A stretch of DNA of 64,000 nt. It comes from Paragorgia papillata. Lineage: Eukaryota > Cnidaria > Anthozoa > Scleralcyonacea > Coralliidae. The stretch is taken from assembly GCA_035771165.1 (NCBI GenBank), contig JAWNZC010000445.1, positions 1,274,001 through 1,338,000 of the forward strand. The letters are read 5' to 3'. Within the stretch, counting starts at the first letter, position 1. Every line of letters starts with the position of its first letter. A program made the position numbers and the translations under genes. Below the pieces are notes generated by a model. It did no database searches. It worked only from the letters and a program-made list of their open reading frames with translations, and had not been told where the DNA came from. This document shows positions 1 through 11,639 of the stretch, piece after piece.

Positions 1-755
1 CCCTTATTGGCCGTAACTAAGCATTTCGATCTGATCCGGCTAAACGTTTCCGATAATTTATAAATGTCAACTGTCAAGTGCATGGGGGCGGCAGTCGGTG
101 GCCGCACCTCGTACGTCATGATTCCACCGGAATTTCTGCTCAGTATAGCGCAATAGGGCTAATCATAGTGGCATTGAGTTCCGGCGCTAGATGTTGATTT
201 TATAAATATAAAAAATATAAAATATTAAAATCTCACTGACTATAGACTCGTTGTCAATTATATTAGATTTCCGTGCTTTCATCGATCCATTGAAAGCACA
301 CAAAAAGTAATTTTATCTTATATAAGTTGTTTTGTGCAATATGGATAACTTTAGAAACTGTAGAAATTTGCATATTGTTTCAGTTCAACATTATTTATGT
401 CTGCCCATAATCAAAAATGAATTATTTACAGCAAATCTAAGTCAGCCTGATGAGACCATAGGTGTAGAGTGTAGGGGAGGATGGGCAATGGCTTTAATCC
501 CCAAAGAAATTGTCGAGTGACTGGTTATAGGGGAATGTTGATTCAGAGAACCAAAATTTAAAAAAAACATTTCCTACACTACACCGATCAAATCATGCGT
601 GTGAAGAATGTGAAGAACGTTTGAAGACCTCTAGAAATCCTGGTGATGCAATTTTTCAACTATATACTAGCTAGCAACCGAACCGACGCTGGCATCCATA
701 ATAATTCTGCACCCACCTTGCAAGCCAGCCAGGCTTTTGCCAGGCTCCTAATCAA
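1..755. other. intergenic, no gene seen
   Basis: No reading frame in this stretch has domain-like composition or plausible splice sites. It is AT-rich non-coding sequence with short chance ORFs only. Confidence 0.5.
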
Positions 756-764
756 GCGTCAGCG

Positions 765-1027
765 CAACCTCGTTCCCAGGGCCTTTTTTGAAATTGGGAG
801 AGCGGGAAAGGCCCTTGGTTGATTGCTTTTCTTAAACAATTCTCGGGAAACATAATTATGCAGTTTTGTGCCAGCTATGTCAAATAGCTTCAACGGAACC
901 ACCAACGGGATCGCCATTACACTGAACTTCTCCCACCGGACTGCATTACTCAAAATCATTAATGATTTTGCATCCCAAGGCCTTTTCCCACCGTCCCAAT
1001 TTCAAAAAGGCCCTAGCAACGAGATTG
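765..1027. mobile_element. Mutator-like MITE, copy 1
   Basis: A 263-bp non-coding element with long terminal inverted repeats. The left end begins CAACCTCGTTCCCAGGGCC and the right end is its imperfect complement ending CAACGAGATTG. The flanks are GCGTCAGCG (756-764) and GCGTAAGCC (1028-1036), a 9-bp duplication with two mismatches. Two more elements with the same termini and exact 9-bp duplications lie at 34706-35725 and 39848-40239. A 9-bp duplication with long TIRs is typical of the Mutator superfamily; no transposase is present, so it is non-autonomous. Confidence 0.75.
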
Positions 1028-1039
1028 GCGTAAGCCACA

Positions 1040-2400
1040 TATGTATGCATTGCGCACCTATTTTTAAGTAGTAGCACTCTTTTGTGATAATGGCGCGGAC
1101 TTAGTGCATGTATGCACATTTGGAAAACATAATTCATTACATTTCATTTCACGACTTCGGACAGTGAACTTTAGAACGCTAACTTCAGTCAGTCACTGAA
1201 TTAAAAAGTGATGTCAAGGGGTTTTTTAGTTGTAGATTGACATCACTTTTAATACCGAAACAAGCATTGCAGTTATCAAAATTTAGTTTTCTGCTTGTTT
1301 CATCTCTCCCAATTTCCTTTTCTTTCTCCCTTAATTAAAGCGTGTCAGCAATTCAAGTTGAATATTTTATCGCGTTAGATGTGAACCACGTTATGATCAC
1401 GATGAACCAACATATAAATAAGACGAATCTGCATTTCAAAATTCGCCGACAACATTTTGTGGAGAATTTATGGAAGATTAAAATGGTATGAACTTCACCA
1501 CAAACAACATGCAAAGACTTTTAAACAACGTATATTTCCTAACCAGTTATACCACTTTAATTCCACGATCGTTATATCGGATAACACTATTGCTCGGTAT
1601 AACAAGAAACGAGACAAATCAAACGTTATCGTTAACTTACAGGTTTTCGTTTAACTTTTTAATAGTCCAGTGGATATTCCCCGCTGTCTACTGGTGAGAA
1701 ATTAACATTATAGGTGAGATAAAATCAAAAGAGCTTTAGTTATATATAATTGACAATGAGAATCTGACATATTTTATTAGGGGAAAATATCAATTGTATT
1801 TATTCCAATAGATCCCCCATTATAAACACCACTTTTACTCGCAAAAACATTTATTAATTAATAAACACCAATCCATTCAAACGCCCACTAAACGCCGACA
1901 GTACTCTGACGAGGTTTTGGAAACACATGCTTGGAAACATATCCCCACTCTGAATTTCTAGTCCTCAACGGAATGCGATAGGCTCAATTTTTATATCCAA
2001 TCAATGACATTGTTGATTTTAATGTTTCGTCGACGAACACTTTATTACCGACGACAGGGACGGTATCAATGGATTTTGTGATAAAAATTTTCTATTTTTT
2101 TGAAGTGCCTATGAAATAAAATTTCTTATGACTATATTTTGAAGAACACTAAATGCATCAGAAGTAGCTTTTCAAGGCTTCCATTTTTTCCCGTTCTTGA
2201 TTTGTTACGTAATATGTGATGCGAAAGCTAAAATACCAGTAAGTCATATCTTTGGAATAGTTTGACAAAACTGGCTCAAAATTTTACAGACGTATAGTCA
2301 CCAACAAAACGAATCTTTCTATATTGCCTTATAACAGATTAGTTTCCATGCCACCTCTGTCTAAAAACAAAATTCTCCATGTTTGTCTTGTTGCATCGCT
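1040..2400. other. intergenic, no gene seen
   Basis: AT-rich sequence without convincing coding potential. It ends in a short (AT)n run near 2423-2446. Confidence 0.45.
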
Positions 2401-2504
2401 AATTATAAAGAAAGGATACTATGTATATATATATATATATATATATGGTAGGATGCATCTAGCAGTTCATTTCGGTATGTGTGGGTAACAGCCGAAGAGT
2501 GCAA

Positions 2505-2606
2505 ATGGAAAGTGAAGAACAAGGCGGTGAAATTTTGCAGGCAAGTGCGTATGATGAAATGGTAAAAGGCCAGATTTTCAGGGGAGATACAGTGGTCTAT
2601 CTCAGT
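2505..2606 (+). CDS. possible first coding exon, unknown protein
   Basis: An ATG opens a 34-codon frame that ends exactly at a consensus donor (CTCAGT then GTAAGT). The peptide is acidic and mixed in composition (MESEEQGGEILQASAYDEMV at its start), more protein-like than the surrounding chance ORFs. No downstream exon could be assigned and the 3' partner would lie between here and the convergent gene at 3.26 kb, which leaves little room. No family is recognised. This may be a chance frame next to a chance donor. Confidence 0.25.
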
Positions 2607-3263
2607 GTAAGTGGTGTAAAAGCTATTTTATTTACTTCTAGTGTTCTTCAAAACACATGCAATCATTAAAAATTAGTTTCACTGACACTTTAATCAGCCT
2701 CGAGTGATTAAAATCTAAAATGTATATTTAATAAAGTACCCCAAAAAGATCAATTTCCTAAACGCTGTGGGCGTCCATTGGAATAAATACAGTACACAGT
2801 AGAGTGGATTACATGCAATATCAGGCCAGCTCAATTTATATAGTGTCGATGAAAAAGAATTAATACTTTGTGGTATCATTTACGAATATCACGTATACAT
2901 TTATAGTAATAAAACTGTATTTTAAGGATCCATGCACTAGCTTGTGTTCGACTTATAGTCTTGTATTAATTTATAAAAAGTTATTCAATATACAACCAAC
3001 TTATACGATCGTATTCATTCTTACCTATAACCATCCCATATCACTTTCTTCCCATCAAAAACCAAGCTAGATATAATGGTACAGAATACATTACAAACTA
3101 CTCAGTACTCATGCATACATGAACATGAGGAATGAATTAATTAGTTCGGTATAATTCGAATAAAACCAACCTCTTACTAATCTACATATATTGATGTTTC
3201 GTCAGTGCAATTTAACACAAGTATATTAAAATACGTGTATATAATTATTCATTTTATTTATTA

Positions 3264-5450
3264 TTATGATGGTTCCACTTTACCTCGCCATTTCTCTCCA
3301 TTGATATCACGGTATGGACCTAGATTGCAAACGAAAGCTCCGTGCCCTTTCTTATCACGACACTCGTAATTTCGAGGCTTCTCGTAGGTGCACCTTATGC
3401 ATATGAACTCTAGCGTATCTCCAATACGGGAATGGGCAAAAAGACAATCGATGGGTGGTTTGCTATTAGTATGTAGCCAACACTCCATAGACTTGAGGGC
3501 TCCACGCACACGCACTCCGTGACGGACCCGACCGTCTTTGTCGATATATTGGGGCTTGAAATCCATGCGGCGACAACTCTTTTCATGCTTTCCGCCATGT
3601 GGTCTCCACCCCGCCTTGACATTCTTCTCTTTAGTTGCCTCCAGGTACTCGGGAGCATCTTGTAGATTTTCGTAGTAGTCGGAGAACGATGGGTTAGCCA
3701 GACTTGACACGTTGTTGCTCTTAGTTAGGTTAGCCTTCTGTTGTGGGTCGATATCGTCCACTCCGAGGTACGGTCGGTTAGGAGGACTCTTGGTTGACAT
3801 TTCGTGCGTTTCTCGCGTGGGACTCAGCGGGTGGAAGTCGCTACTGGAGGCTGAGCGAGAGAGATTATTATTTGTAGACGCGGTACTAGACGACCGTGAG
3901 CGCGCACCGGATGGTGATGAAAGATGATCGTTGTGTAAGCTATTCGGAAGGGACTGTTGACCTTCTTTATGATCTTTAAGCGCTGTTGCGTACGACCTCT
4001 GGTCCCGTTCTTGTTCTGCTTGAAGAAGCTGGCTTATCATGACGTCATCTTTCTCGTTGACCAAGTTCATATGAGAAGTCTTAGGGGAGCACAGTGGTTC
4101 CGTGTTTGGAAAAAGAGCGTACTCATTTGACATATTTGCCGCACCCTCGTTTTCTATCGCAACATCGCTCCCATTCTTTTCCAGCGGCATCCCTACGGGT
4201 TCGTCGGTATCGTGTGGACTAAAATTCTCCAAAGGATCAAAAGAGTTTTTGTCTGCAAGGCCATTCATCAGTCCACTAAATTCTGGTAAATCTGAAGGCG
4301 CTACACTATTATAGCTAGACGGATCTTGGTAAATATTAGGTAATGTATTATAGGGCCATAGTGAAGGACCGTACGTGGCCGCGCCATGAGGAAGGTTGCT
4401 TGGCAACGGCATACGAGGCGGGAGGTAGGCGTAAGGATTAAACATCTCATATGGGTCAGTAGATCGAGGGAGGTGAGCTTGATATGGGCCAACTCCAAGT
4501 ATATGGGTTTGTGTTCCAACTTCTGTTGTATTCACTATATCTGTCTGCGTGTTCTTATCGTCTGCTGCTTGCAGTGCCGTGCAGTCGTTCATGTCATTAT
4601 GTGAAACGAGTTCAAAATTATCTAAAACGGTTAAAGAAACAAAAAGCACAAGAACGGTTGATCTAATTGAAACTATAAATCAAAATTCTGTGGAGCTACG
4701 AGAATTTTAAGGCATTAAATTTTTAGGTTTATAAAACAAAAACTAACCAAGAATTGCATTAAAATTAATCAACAATGCGATAAGGCACAATTAATTTAGC
4801 AGACATTTGTAATTAGTGCACAAAAACTTAAAAATTTGAAGAAAGTAAACTTTAAAATGACCCTATAAAAGATTATGGCATTACACAAAAAGTATTTTAA
4901 AAATAGGACAATGATTGGACCTCTGAGTCAGAGGTGTCTCTACGTAAATATGACGTGAATAAGAGCAATAATTAGTATAAGAGCAATAAGTTACACGAAA
5001 AGAAACCGCATTTCCTTGTCAACACGATCGGAAATCGCATAGAAAATCGGCCACTTTCATGGGGGCAGTTCGCAGTCCACGTGCGTGCTGGCTCAAGTGA
5101 GTTCTGAGGACATTTGAAACTGATGAATTTGAGAAGGTAATGGCTTCGTAGTTCGTACATCGCGAAAATTCCACGAGTTGTCAACAAACCGTATTCTATG
5201 GCAAGCCCAACATTCGTGCTATGCGCTCGTGGAAGAATTATGGTCGAGCGACGATTTTGAGCGGAGATGTTTGACTTTGAGCTCGGGGTGTCCTCGCTGA
5301 AGTGTGCAGCCTGTCGGCCGTGTATTGATGACGTTTACACGCAAGATATCCGTTCTACGCATGCGTAGCTAATACGGGTCAGCCCGTATTTCGCGAGCAT
5401 CGACAGCCGCCATTTCCGATCGTGCTATACCGACTACTGATACCTGACAT
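3264..5450 (-). CDS. unrecognised protein with Cys-rich C-terminus
   Basis: The main exon is complement 3264-4621, opened by a pyrimidine-rich acceptor ending TTTTAG. It needs one base from an upstream exon. Complement 5444-5450 supplies it: ATGTCAG followed by GTATCAG. This would give Met-Ser and then the main exon, about 454 residues. Residues 1-330 look disordered, rich in Ser, Pro and Asn, with a Ser/Arg/Thr-rich patch near 240-280. The last ~110 residues look folded: basic, with Trp and a Cys series (MECW, IDC, CIRC, YEC, FVC) that could bind metal. I do not recognise the family. The join is inferred from phase and splice sites only; the main exon alone could instead start at an in-frame Met further in. 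An open frame continues from 4621 to 4649 but it crosses the acceptor. A nuclear regulatory role is only a guess from the layout. Confidence 0.6.
4990..5440. promoter_or_regulatory. CpG-richer stretch, possible promoter
   Basis: This stretch has clearly more CG dinucleotides than its AT-rich surroundings (for example ACACGATCGG, GTCGAGCGACG, CTGTCGGCCG). It lies at the 5' side of the Cys-rich protein gene, mostly inside its proposed first intron. It could be a promoter for that gene with an alternative start. Inference only. Confidence 0.3.
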
Positions 5451-5459
5451 AATTGGCCT

Positions 5460-6780
5460 TACTTAATCCGTACTTAAAGTGCTTATGGAATGAAATTTTC
5501 GCTAATTTCTTTATTTCATAATATAACAATATAGAAATCTCACTTTGTTTTTACGTGTTTAAAAAGTGCTTTACTTTTATATTTAAACTTGTCAAACCGT
5601 AGCATTTCTTAAGTCGAAATGTCAGCAAGGACTGAGACGAGTAACAATACCTGTGACGTCACAAGGTGGATCAAGACTAAACAAATATATAATGATTCAA
5701 CGTGTGACGTCAAATAGTTGTTATGGCCGCGTTATTGTGTCGACGTTTCACGGCCCTAGCTATCAACTTTGAACTGAAAAATAAAGTGTTTTCCAAAGAC
5801 GTATATATTAAATGAACATATGTACAAATATCAGAATTTTCTATATTTTTATATTATCAAATAATATAAAAAGCAAAAATTTAATTTCATAAGCACTTTA
5901 AATGATTTAATTTGTTTTTGATTTTTTTCTTCAGGAAAAGGGAAAGGCGGGTGATTATTTGAGTTAAGAACGCCTATTTCGAACGTCACATTCAGGAAGG
6001 TTGCGTAATGAGACAGGGAGCTTATTGGAAAAAATATACTATAAGACTGTTTTCCGTACTCTAATATCTGCAAATTCTGCATGCATTCATAATTTGGAGC
6101 AGAATATTGAAAACGTTTTACGAAAGATTAATGCTGCTGGCTGCACAATAGTAACAGTCATCCATCACGACTAACCTGGGTTATCTTTATAACGAAACCA
6201 TAATTTAACAAACGCGAACACAGGACCAGCTGGTAAACCTACTTCCTAAACAAAGAAAATAATAACAATTCATTCAAAGTCAATCGAGATATGGTCTGGA
6301 AACTCGGCAAACTTCAAAGCGCCTATAATGAGCTGTGATTTTATGTTGAACCGTACCTTACACCGTGCACATCCTTTGTTTTAGGTTTATTAATATTTAA
6401 ATAGCACGGTTGAGTGATTGCATGATTGAACTGAAACGTTGCTATTGGACAATTCGTTCATTATACTAAAATACAATGTGTTCAGTGACCGTGCACAAAA
6501 ACGCATAAAGGCGAACAAAATGATAGACCAGTTGGTGGGTTGCAATCAATCCCCTGAGATTTGGAGGACAGAGACACAGCGGCCATGTTGGTTGGTACAT
6601 GTAGGTACGATAGCATCTAATATAATATTATTTTGTACCTACCATGCAATCAAGATGGCCGCCATGACGTAACGTGCAACCCAGCAATATTATACTTTGC
6701 ATGGCTGAAATGTATAGTGACGAACTCCCAAATATAATTTACAGAAATTTGCGGTTCACGACAAATTGCAGTATATTGAC
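5460..6780. other. intergenic, no gene seen
   Basis: AT-rich sequence with short chance ORFs on both strands and no domain-like translation. Confidence 0.45.
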
Positions 6781-6787
6781 CTTAATA

Positions 6788-7117
6788 CCGTCGGTTGCAT
6801 CTAAGGATGGACACCACAAATGAAAAACATAATCTACGCTGACGTCAAACTTCTATGTTTATGCGCGGAACTTCTTTGATTTTACATTTTCGAACTGTCT
6901 CTGAGCCCAACGGTCGTTTCACTCATTTGTTTCACTCGTCTATTGAGCTCAAAAACCCCTCAATTGTCAATCGACCGGCCATGATAAAATATTCATTGCC
7001 CAAGTTTGGCGTTCGAAAAAGCAAACATGTCACATGCGCAGCATAAACATAGAAGTTTGACGTCAGCGTAGAACATGTTTTTCATTGGTGGTGTCTATCC
7101 TTAGATGCAACCGACGG
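6788..7117. mobile_element. MITE with ~75-bp TIRs and TA target site
   Basis: The ends are inverted copies of a ~75-bp sequence starting CCGTCGGTTGCATCTAAGG. Both arms contain CTACGCTGACGTCAAACTTC and run into ATAGAAG/TATGTTTATGCGC. The element is flanked by TA on both sides (6786-6787 and 7118-7119), as expected for Tc1/mariner-related elements. The ORF inside is not a transposase, so the element is non-autonomous. Confidence 0.7.
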
Positions 7118-7119
7118 TA

Positions 7120-8110
7120 TAGACCTCTTTCATTCATGATTGGCATTTGAAATAGTCCTTTATGTGCATTTAATGATTTAAATTAGCCTTCCTGACCTGG
7201 TTATGAAGCCAAGATGTATAAATCCAAACGAGGCCAGAAAACCTTATTAACATGCGCATAAAACAACATTCAAATCGATCACCATATAAACGAGGTCTAT
7301 TATACAAACTGTCGACTGCTGTTTGTATGCTAGGCATTAACCATGTAATTGTAAGGTGATTTCTACTGGCCAGTGTTCCTAAAAATTCATTTATAAATGT
7401 ACATCTAAATAGACTTTCTTTAAAAAAGGGATAAATAAAAATTGCATCGCATCGTATTGTATTGTATTCAGGGGGGCGGCGAAGCTGGTGAAGGGTGTCA
7501 ATCCCCCCCGCGCCATTTCGTCAAAGCAAATGAGTAAAATCTGTGGAGTCCTATCAGGACCCAAATGAAACTCTCAAAGAGTTGTGCGAGGCTCTAATCA
7601 CATAGAAATAGCTTACCCAAGCTAGCACACGAATTACAGTATAATTCTATTTAATCTTAGTGGCTGATCTAACGCCAAGAAATAACTTTCTTCAAAGTCT
7701 TTCTTGAAATTGACCTTTTCACTAAATTGCGCACACTTTCGTCGATATTGCAACGCCGCCTGCACATAGTACGCTAGTCTTTGCTGTTTTAATACAGGTT
7801 CAAGAATATTTGAATTTGAGTTTGCGGACTTAGTTGACTATGCATTTTTAATTTACTAGCATTTCAATAAGTTCAACTGTGACACCATCAGTTTCGACAG
7901 TGTGAACTCTGAATTTAAGCTTTTGATGTTTTGATAAGCTCTGCAAAGCACATCATTAATGCCGTATAAGCACGCCATTAACTAAAAGTATGGATCACAA
8001 AAAACTGAAAATGCATTGGTAATTGGTTCAGCTGGTTTGTTTTTATTTTCGATTTGAAGCCCGCTCTATCACGGTTGTAAAAAATTGTTACCATTTAGTT
8101 ACTAAGCTAA
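7120..8110. other. intergenic, no gene seen
   Basis: Holds a C/G-rich patch near 7470-7510 and otherwise AT-rich non-coding sequence. Confidence 0.4.
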
Positions 8111-8117
8111 TGAGCTA

Positions 8118-8255
8118 CAGTAAAAACCTGCTAACAAGAAGCTACATTTTACCAAATCAGCCTGGGATAGGTTCTTATATTCTTATATAAATAAATTATT
8201 AATTTCAGCCTGAGGTTCTTAATAGTGGTAGGTTCTTCTTAGCGGGTTTTTACTG
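8118..8255. mobile_element. pogo/Tc1-like MITE (138 bp)
   Basis: Begins CAGTAAAAACCTGCTAACAAG and ends TTCTTAGCGGGTTTTTACTG, an imperfect terminal inverted repeat. It is flanked by TA at 8116-8117 and 8256-8257. A truncated relative with the same right end closes at 15836. Confidence 0.75.
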
Positions 8256-8737
8256 TATCCTTGAAATCTTAATTTAGAAATTATTGGGACGCCCCCCCAA
8301 GTGTCCGCCACCAGGGGGGCACTAAATAGATGACATTTCCGATATTTTTATGCCTAATAATCAAACATGCAATGCTTAGAGCGTCTCTGCACAGGCGATC
8401 AAAAGGTTGTGGATTCAATTCTCCAAAGAGTAAAACATTTCTTAAGTATTAAAAATACCTCGATAAACATCTTCACAAGATTTTCGTATTCAAGCTACAA
8501 TCAGTGACAAAATACCTTGTGTTTGTAGGTTGATATTTTACATTTTTCCCGTGATAAAGTTTATCCCTCCCTCCCCCCCCTTTACAATGTTGGCTTGGAA
8601 ATAAGGGACGTTGCATGTGAACGTGAAAATGAGGGCTTAAATAGCCACCAACATTGAACAGGGGGGCCGGGGGAACATAAAACGGAAAATGTTGCTTTTT
8701 AAGTTGACGTGTCCAAACACTTTTGTCACTGATTGTA

Positions 8738-8905
8738 TAGATCGTTTTCACTCACGTGATCGGTGGCCCCGTTGGGGTGGTGAAACAATACGAAATATTT
8801 GAATAAGAAAGAGCTAATTCCCATACCGTACACCAATATGGCCGCCATTTCATTGTTTTGGTACACCAATATGGCCGCCGTGAAGTCAGATGAAAACGAT
8901 CTATA
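8738..8905. repeat. interspersed repeat with CACGTGATCGGTGGCC end
   Basis: Starts near GTTTTCACTCACGTGATCGG and contains two ACACCAATATGGCCGCC copies. A second member sits in the opposite orientation with its matching end at 16140-16200. No coding capacity was seen. Confidence 0.6.
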
Positions 8906-8934
8906 GCACAGACAACTTGACTATCCTCAGAATA

Positions 8935-9090
8935 CTTGAGTGCAAATGTTCTTTGAGTTTTTATACCCAGAAAATATTCTGAGTTCCCAAGCGGGACCCG
9001 AATCCACATGGCCCGCTTGGGAACTCGGGAAATTGGAACTTGGGAAAATTTTCTGGGTAAAATAGCTCGAAGAACATTTACACTCAATTC
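8935..9090. repeat. inverted repeat around GGAACTCGGG / CCCAAGCGGG
   Basis: Left and right halves are imperfect complements: ATGTTCTTTGAG, ACCCAGAAAATATTCTGAG and CCCAAGCGGG on one side, CCCGCTTGGG, AAAATTTTCTGGGT and GAAGAACAT on the other. This is a fold-back element without coding capacity. Confidence 0.55.
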
Positions 9091-9220
9091 TCATATCCGA
9101 ACTAGCATACTGCATGTATCTGTCTGTTCTCTTTTTGCTTCATTACTTTCATACTCTTTGTTTATCGCGCATATGGACGCATTTTGCGAATTTTTCTGGC
9201 ACACTATAAATTCCCTGCCC

Positions 9221-9438
9221 CCTAATCAAACGAGAACGCAAGTCATCGCAAGTTGGCAGTCACGCTATCTCAGCCAGCCGCTCTGAATAGTTTCCCAAAA
9301 ATATCACGTGCCGTGACAAAGTTAAAACTTGTTTAAAACACTCATGAAACCCTTATTTTGTTAATTTGGGTGTTCAAACGACCGCCACAGAAATTCTGAC
9401 TGTCAACTTGCGACGACTTGCGTTCTCGTTTGATTAGG
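9221..9438. mobile_element. MITE with ~42-bp TIRs
   Basis: The left end CCTAATCAAACGAGAACGCA continues into AGTCATCGCAAGTTGGCAGTCA. The right end is its near-perfect complement, closing with GTTTGATTAGG. The centre is non-coding. The target duplication is unclear. Confidence 0.65.
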
Positions 9439-9439
9439 A

Positions 9440-10490
9440 CTTAAAAGATAACGTTGTTGGCCTGGAGGTGTATGGCTTACCAACTGCCAAGAATCCAAGA
9501 TATAATGGATATAATTTACAGGCGAGGTTAACTACGTCAAGCTCCCCCACAGCGCCATAGTTTGTGCTTATTGTGTTCAATCAAAACAGGAAATTGTAAA
9601 ATCTAATAAACCGGAACTTGAAAGGTATAAACTCATAAGAAAATCCCCACAAAAATTCCCATACAATGACAATTTACCAGAACCTAAACAGAGGTTTCGT
9701 TAATAGGCGGTTACCGCCGCCTGTTTTGCCTCATTTTTGAAACGTAGCCTGCTATGACAAATAATAATGAAACCTCTGCCTAAACACTGTACATGTAAGA
9801 ATAACTACGTCAGGATTCCCTAAACAAGAAAAATGTAAATTTAAAATATCCGTAACTGTTTTAGCAACAGATTTTCTCACAATGAAATGTACTACTAATA
9901 ATAAAAAAATCTTTAATACAATCACTGGAAAGCTATAAAGGCTTCATGTATTTTGTACAACTTATCCAACTCACACCAAATTAATTTATCAACAGCCTTA
10001 AATATATAAACTGTTTCTGATTAAACATTAATTTATTTTGAACTTTGTCATGAATTATTAGATTGGAAATACAAACCTTTAAAAGAACTTTCAGCTCCTC
10101 TTCTGACTCCATATATGCTAAAGTTGAGTCCTTTATTGTAAATAAAAAATATTTGAAAATATATAAATTTTAACGTACAGTACATGCATTAAAGTAGATC
10201 CTATACAGTAATGTACAGTACACGTAACATATCATAAAACCTGCATGGTCATTTACAGTGTATGTTTGATATTTTCCCATTTTCTTTTTAGTTACTGCAC
10301 AAAAGCAATCACGATTTCCTGGTCTCCAGACTCTCTGCTTCCTTTGGCCTCCTCAAATTCAAAATGCTTAATAAGCATAATTTTCTGCCGTTTACTAAAT
10401 TTTACTTTCAAAATGTTTGTCATCATTTATTTCAGTTACAACATGTACTTTTGTTGAACATTTGTGGCAATAAAACTTTTTTAAAGCTGC
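9440..10490. other. intergenic, possible C-terminal exon on minus strand
   Basis: Mostly non-coding. On the minus strand around 10300-10430 an open frame reads through EFEEAKGSRESGDQEI and stops after AFVQ. It lies downstream of the SAM gene and could be an alternative last exon or part of its 3' region; the splice site is weak. A TTTATT on + (AATAAA on -) near 10424 is a plausible polyadenylation signal for the SAM gene. Confidence 0.3.
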
Positions 10491-10493
10491 TTT

Positions 10494-11618
10494 TTAGAAT
10501 TTTTTGTTTGTTTCTGATCGTAGGGCATTAACAATTTTCATGCCAATGGGCATTAAAAAGAAATCTTGCCACGTCAACCAATCGCAGCATGTGATTTTAC
10601 CAGAAGTAATCTGTGCCATAATTAAAAAAGAATTGATGAGAAGTCTCCATTTGATGAGTAAAATAGATGGCTTTAAAGTTCAGTAAAATAATAAAACAAG
10701 ACATTTTTAGTAACTCTGCTGCATGTGCAGTAACAAACAGTGTTGCTATAACACAATGGAAACTTGGCTATGCCAATACAGCAACACAAATTATTATACA
10801 GTACATGAAAACACAAAAAGTAATCTTGTTTGATTAGTAATCTATCACTGTGCATTAAGTCTCTCCAAGGGTCAAATTTAGAATTTCTCCAACAAGTGTC
10901 CAAAGACATTGAATTGTAATTTGAGTATCATAAGCTATTTTTGCTTTGTCTAGGCCAAATTATCAACTGACATAAACCATACCCTTCTGACCCTATCACA
11001 TTATGGAACTTTAGATTATGTATGTTGTGAAACTTTACATTGCATTATGAAACCAACACAAAAGCCTTATAAGGCTTTTGTGTTGGTTTCATAATGCAAT
11101 GTAAGCTACTTTGATCACTGCTCACATATATGATTATGTATTTAAACTTAACTAATTTATTTCCTTTACCAAACATCCTGTACTAAATTATATCTCACAA
11201 ACGTAAATAGTGACAAATAAAGTTGATTTGATTTGAGACCCCTGATTTAATGTGTTGCAAGACCTTACAGGTACATTGTACAGTATGCTACATTGTGAGA
11301 CTTTGTGTTGCATTAGACTCTGTGTTATATAATTTGTAAGATTTTAATTTCTACTGACAAAAGTAAACAAACATGATACAGTATATGTATAATTATGTTA
11401 CTGTATGTTTACACTAACTGTATACTGTATATGTCATGTAAAACATTAATGAAGTTACTTACCCTTATCTGATGTTCACTGAACTGACTTTTAAGATTGC
11501 TAAACCCTAATTCATCCAGTAAGTGGTAGACTTTTCTATATTCTGACTTATGGTCATTATCTAGAGGCACTAATGTTTCTGTGGGGCTCTTAAACAATTT
11601 TTGTGCTTTGTATTCCAT
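10494..11618 (-). CDS. small SAM-domain protein (two coding exons)
   Basis: Exon 1 is complement 11463-11618 (52 codons, ATG at 11618). It ends at a consensus donor (ATAAGG then GTAAGT). Exon 2 is complement 10494-10610, after a pyrimidine-rich acceptor (TTCTTTTTTAATTATGGCACAG), and it ends in TAA. Both junctions are phase 0, giving about 90 residues. Exon 1 carries VYHLLDELGFSNLKSQFSEH and exon 2 carries LTWQDFFLMPIGMKIVNAL. Together these match the sterile alpha motif pattern: helices 1-2, then L-T-x-x-D, then the P-x-G-x-x-K-I-x-x-A-L helix 5. SAM domains mediate protein-protein or RNA binding, so this would be a stand-alone SAM adaptor. The exon pair is my inference from phase, splice sites and fold pattern. 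The protein is short, and further exons or isoforms are possible. Confidence 0.6.
11035..11104. repeat. perfect 70-bp palindrome, no spacer
   Basis: Two 35-bp arms are exact reverse complements meeting at CCTTATAAGG. It lies in the intron of the SAM gene. Spacerless palindromes of this size are unstable, so it is probably young. Its origin is unknown. Confidence 0.9.
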
Positions 11619-11639
11619 ATCCTATTATTCTATAAAGCT

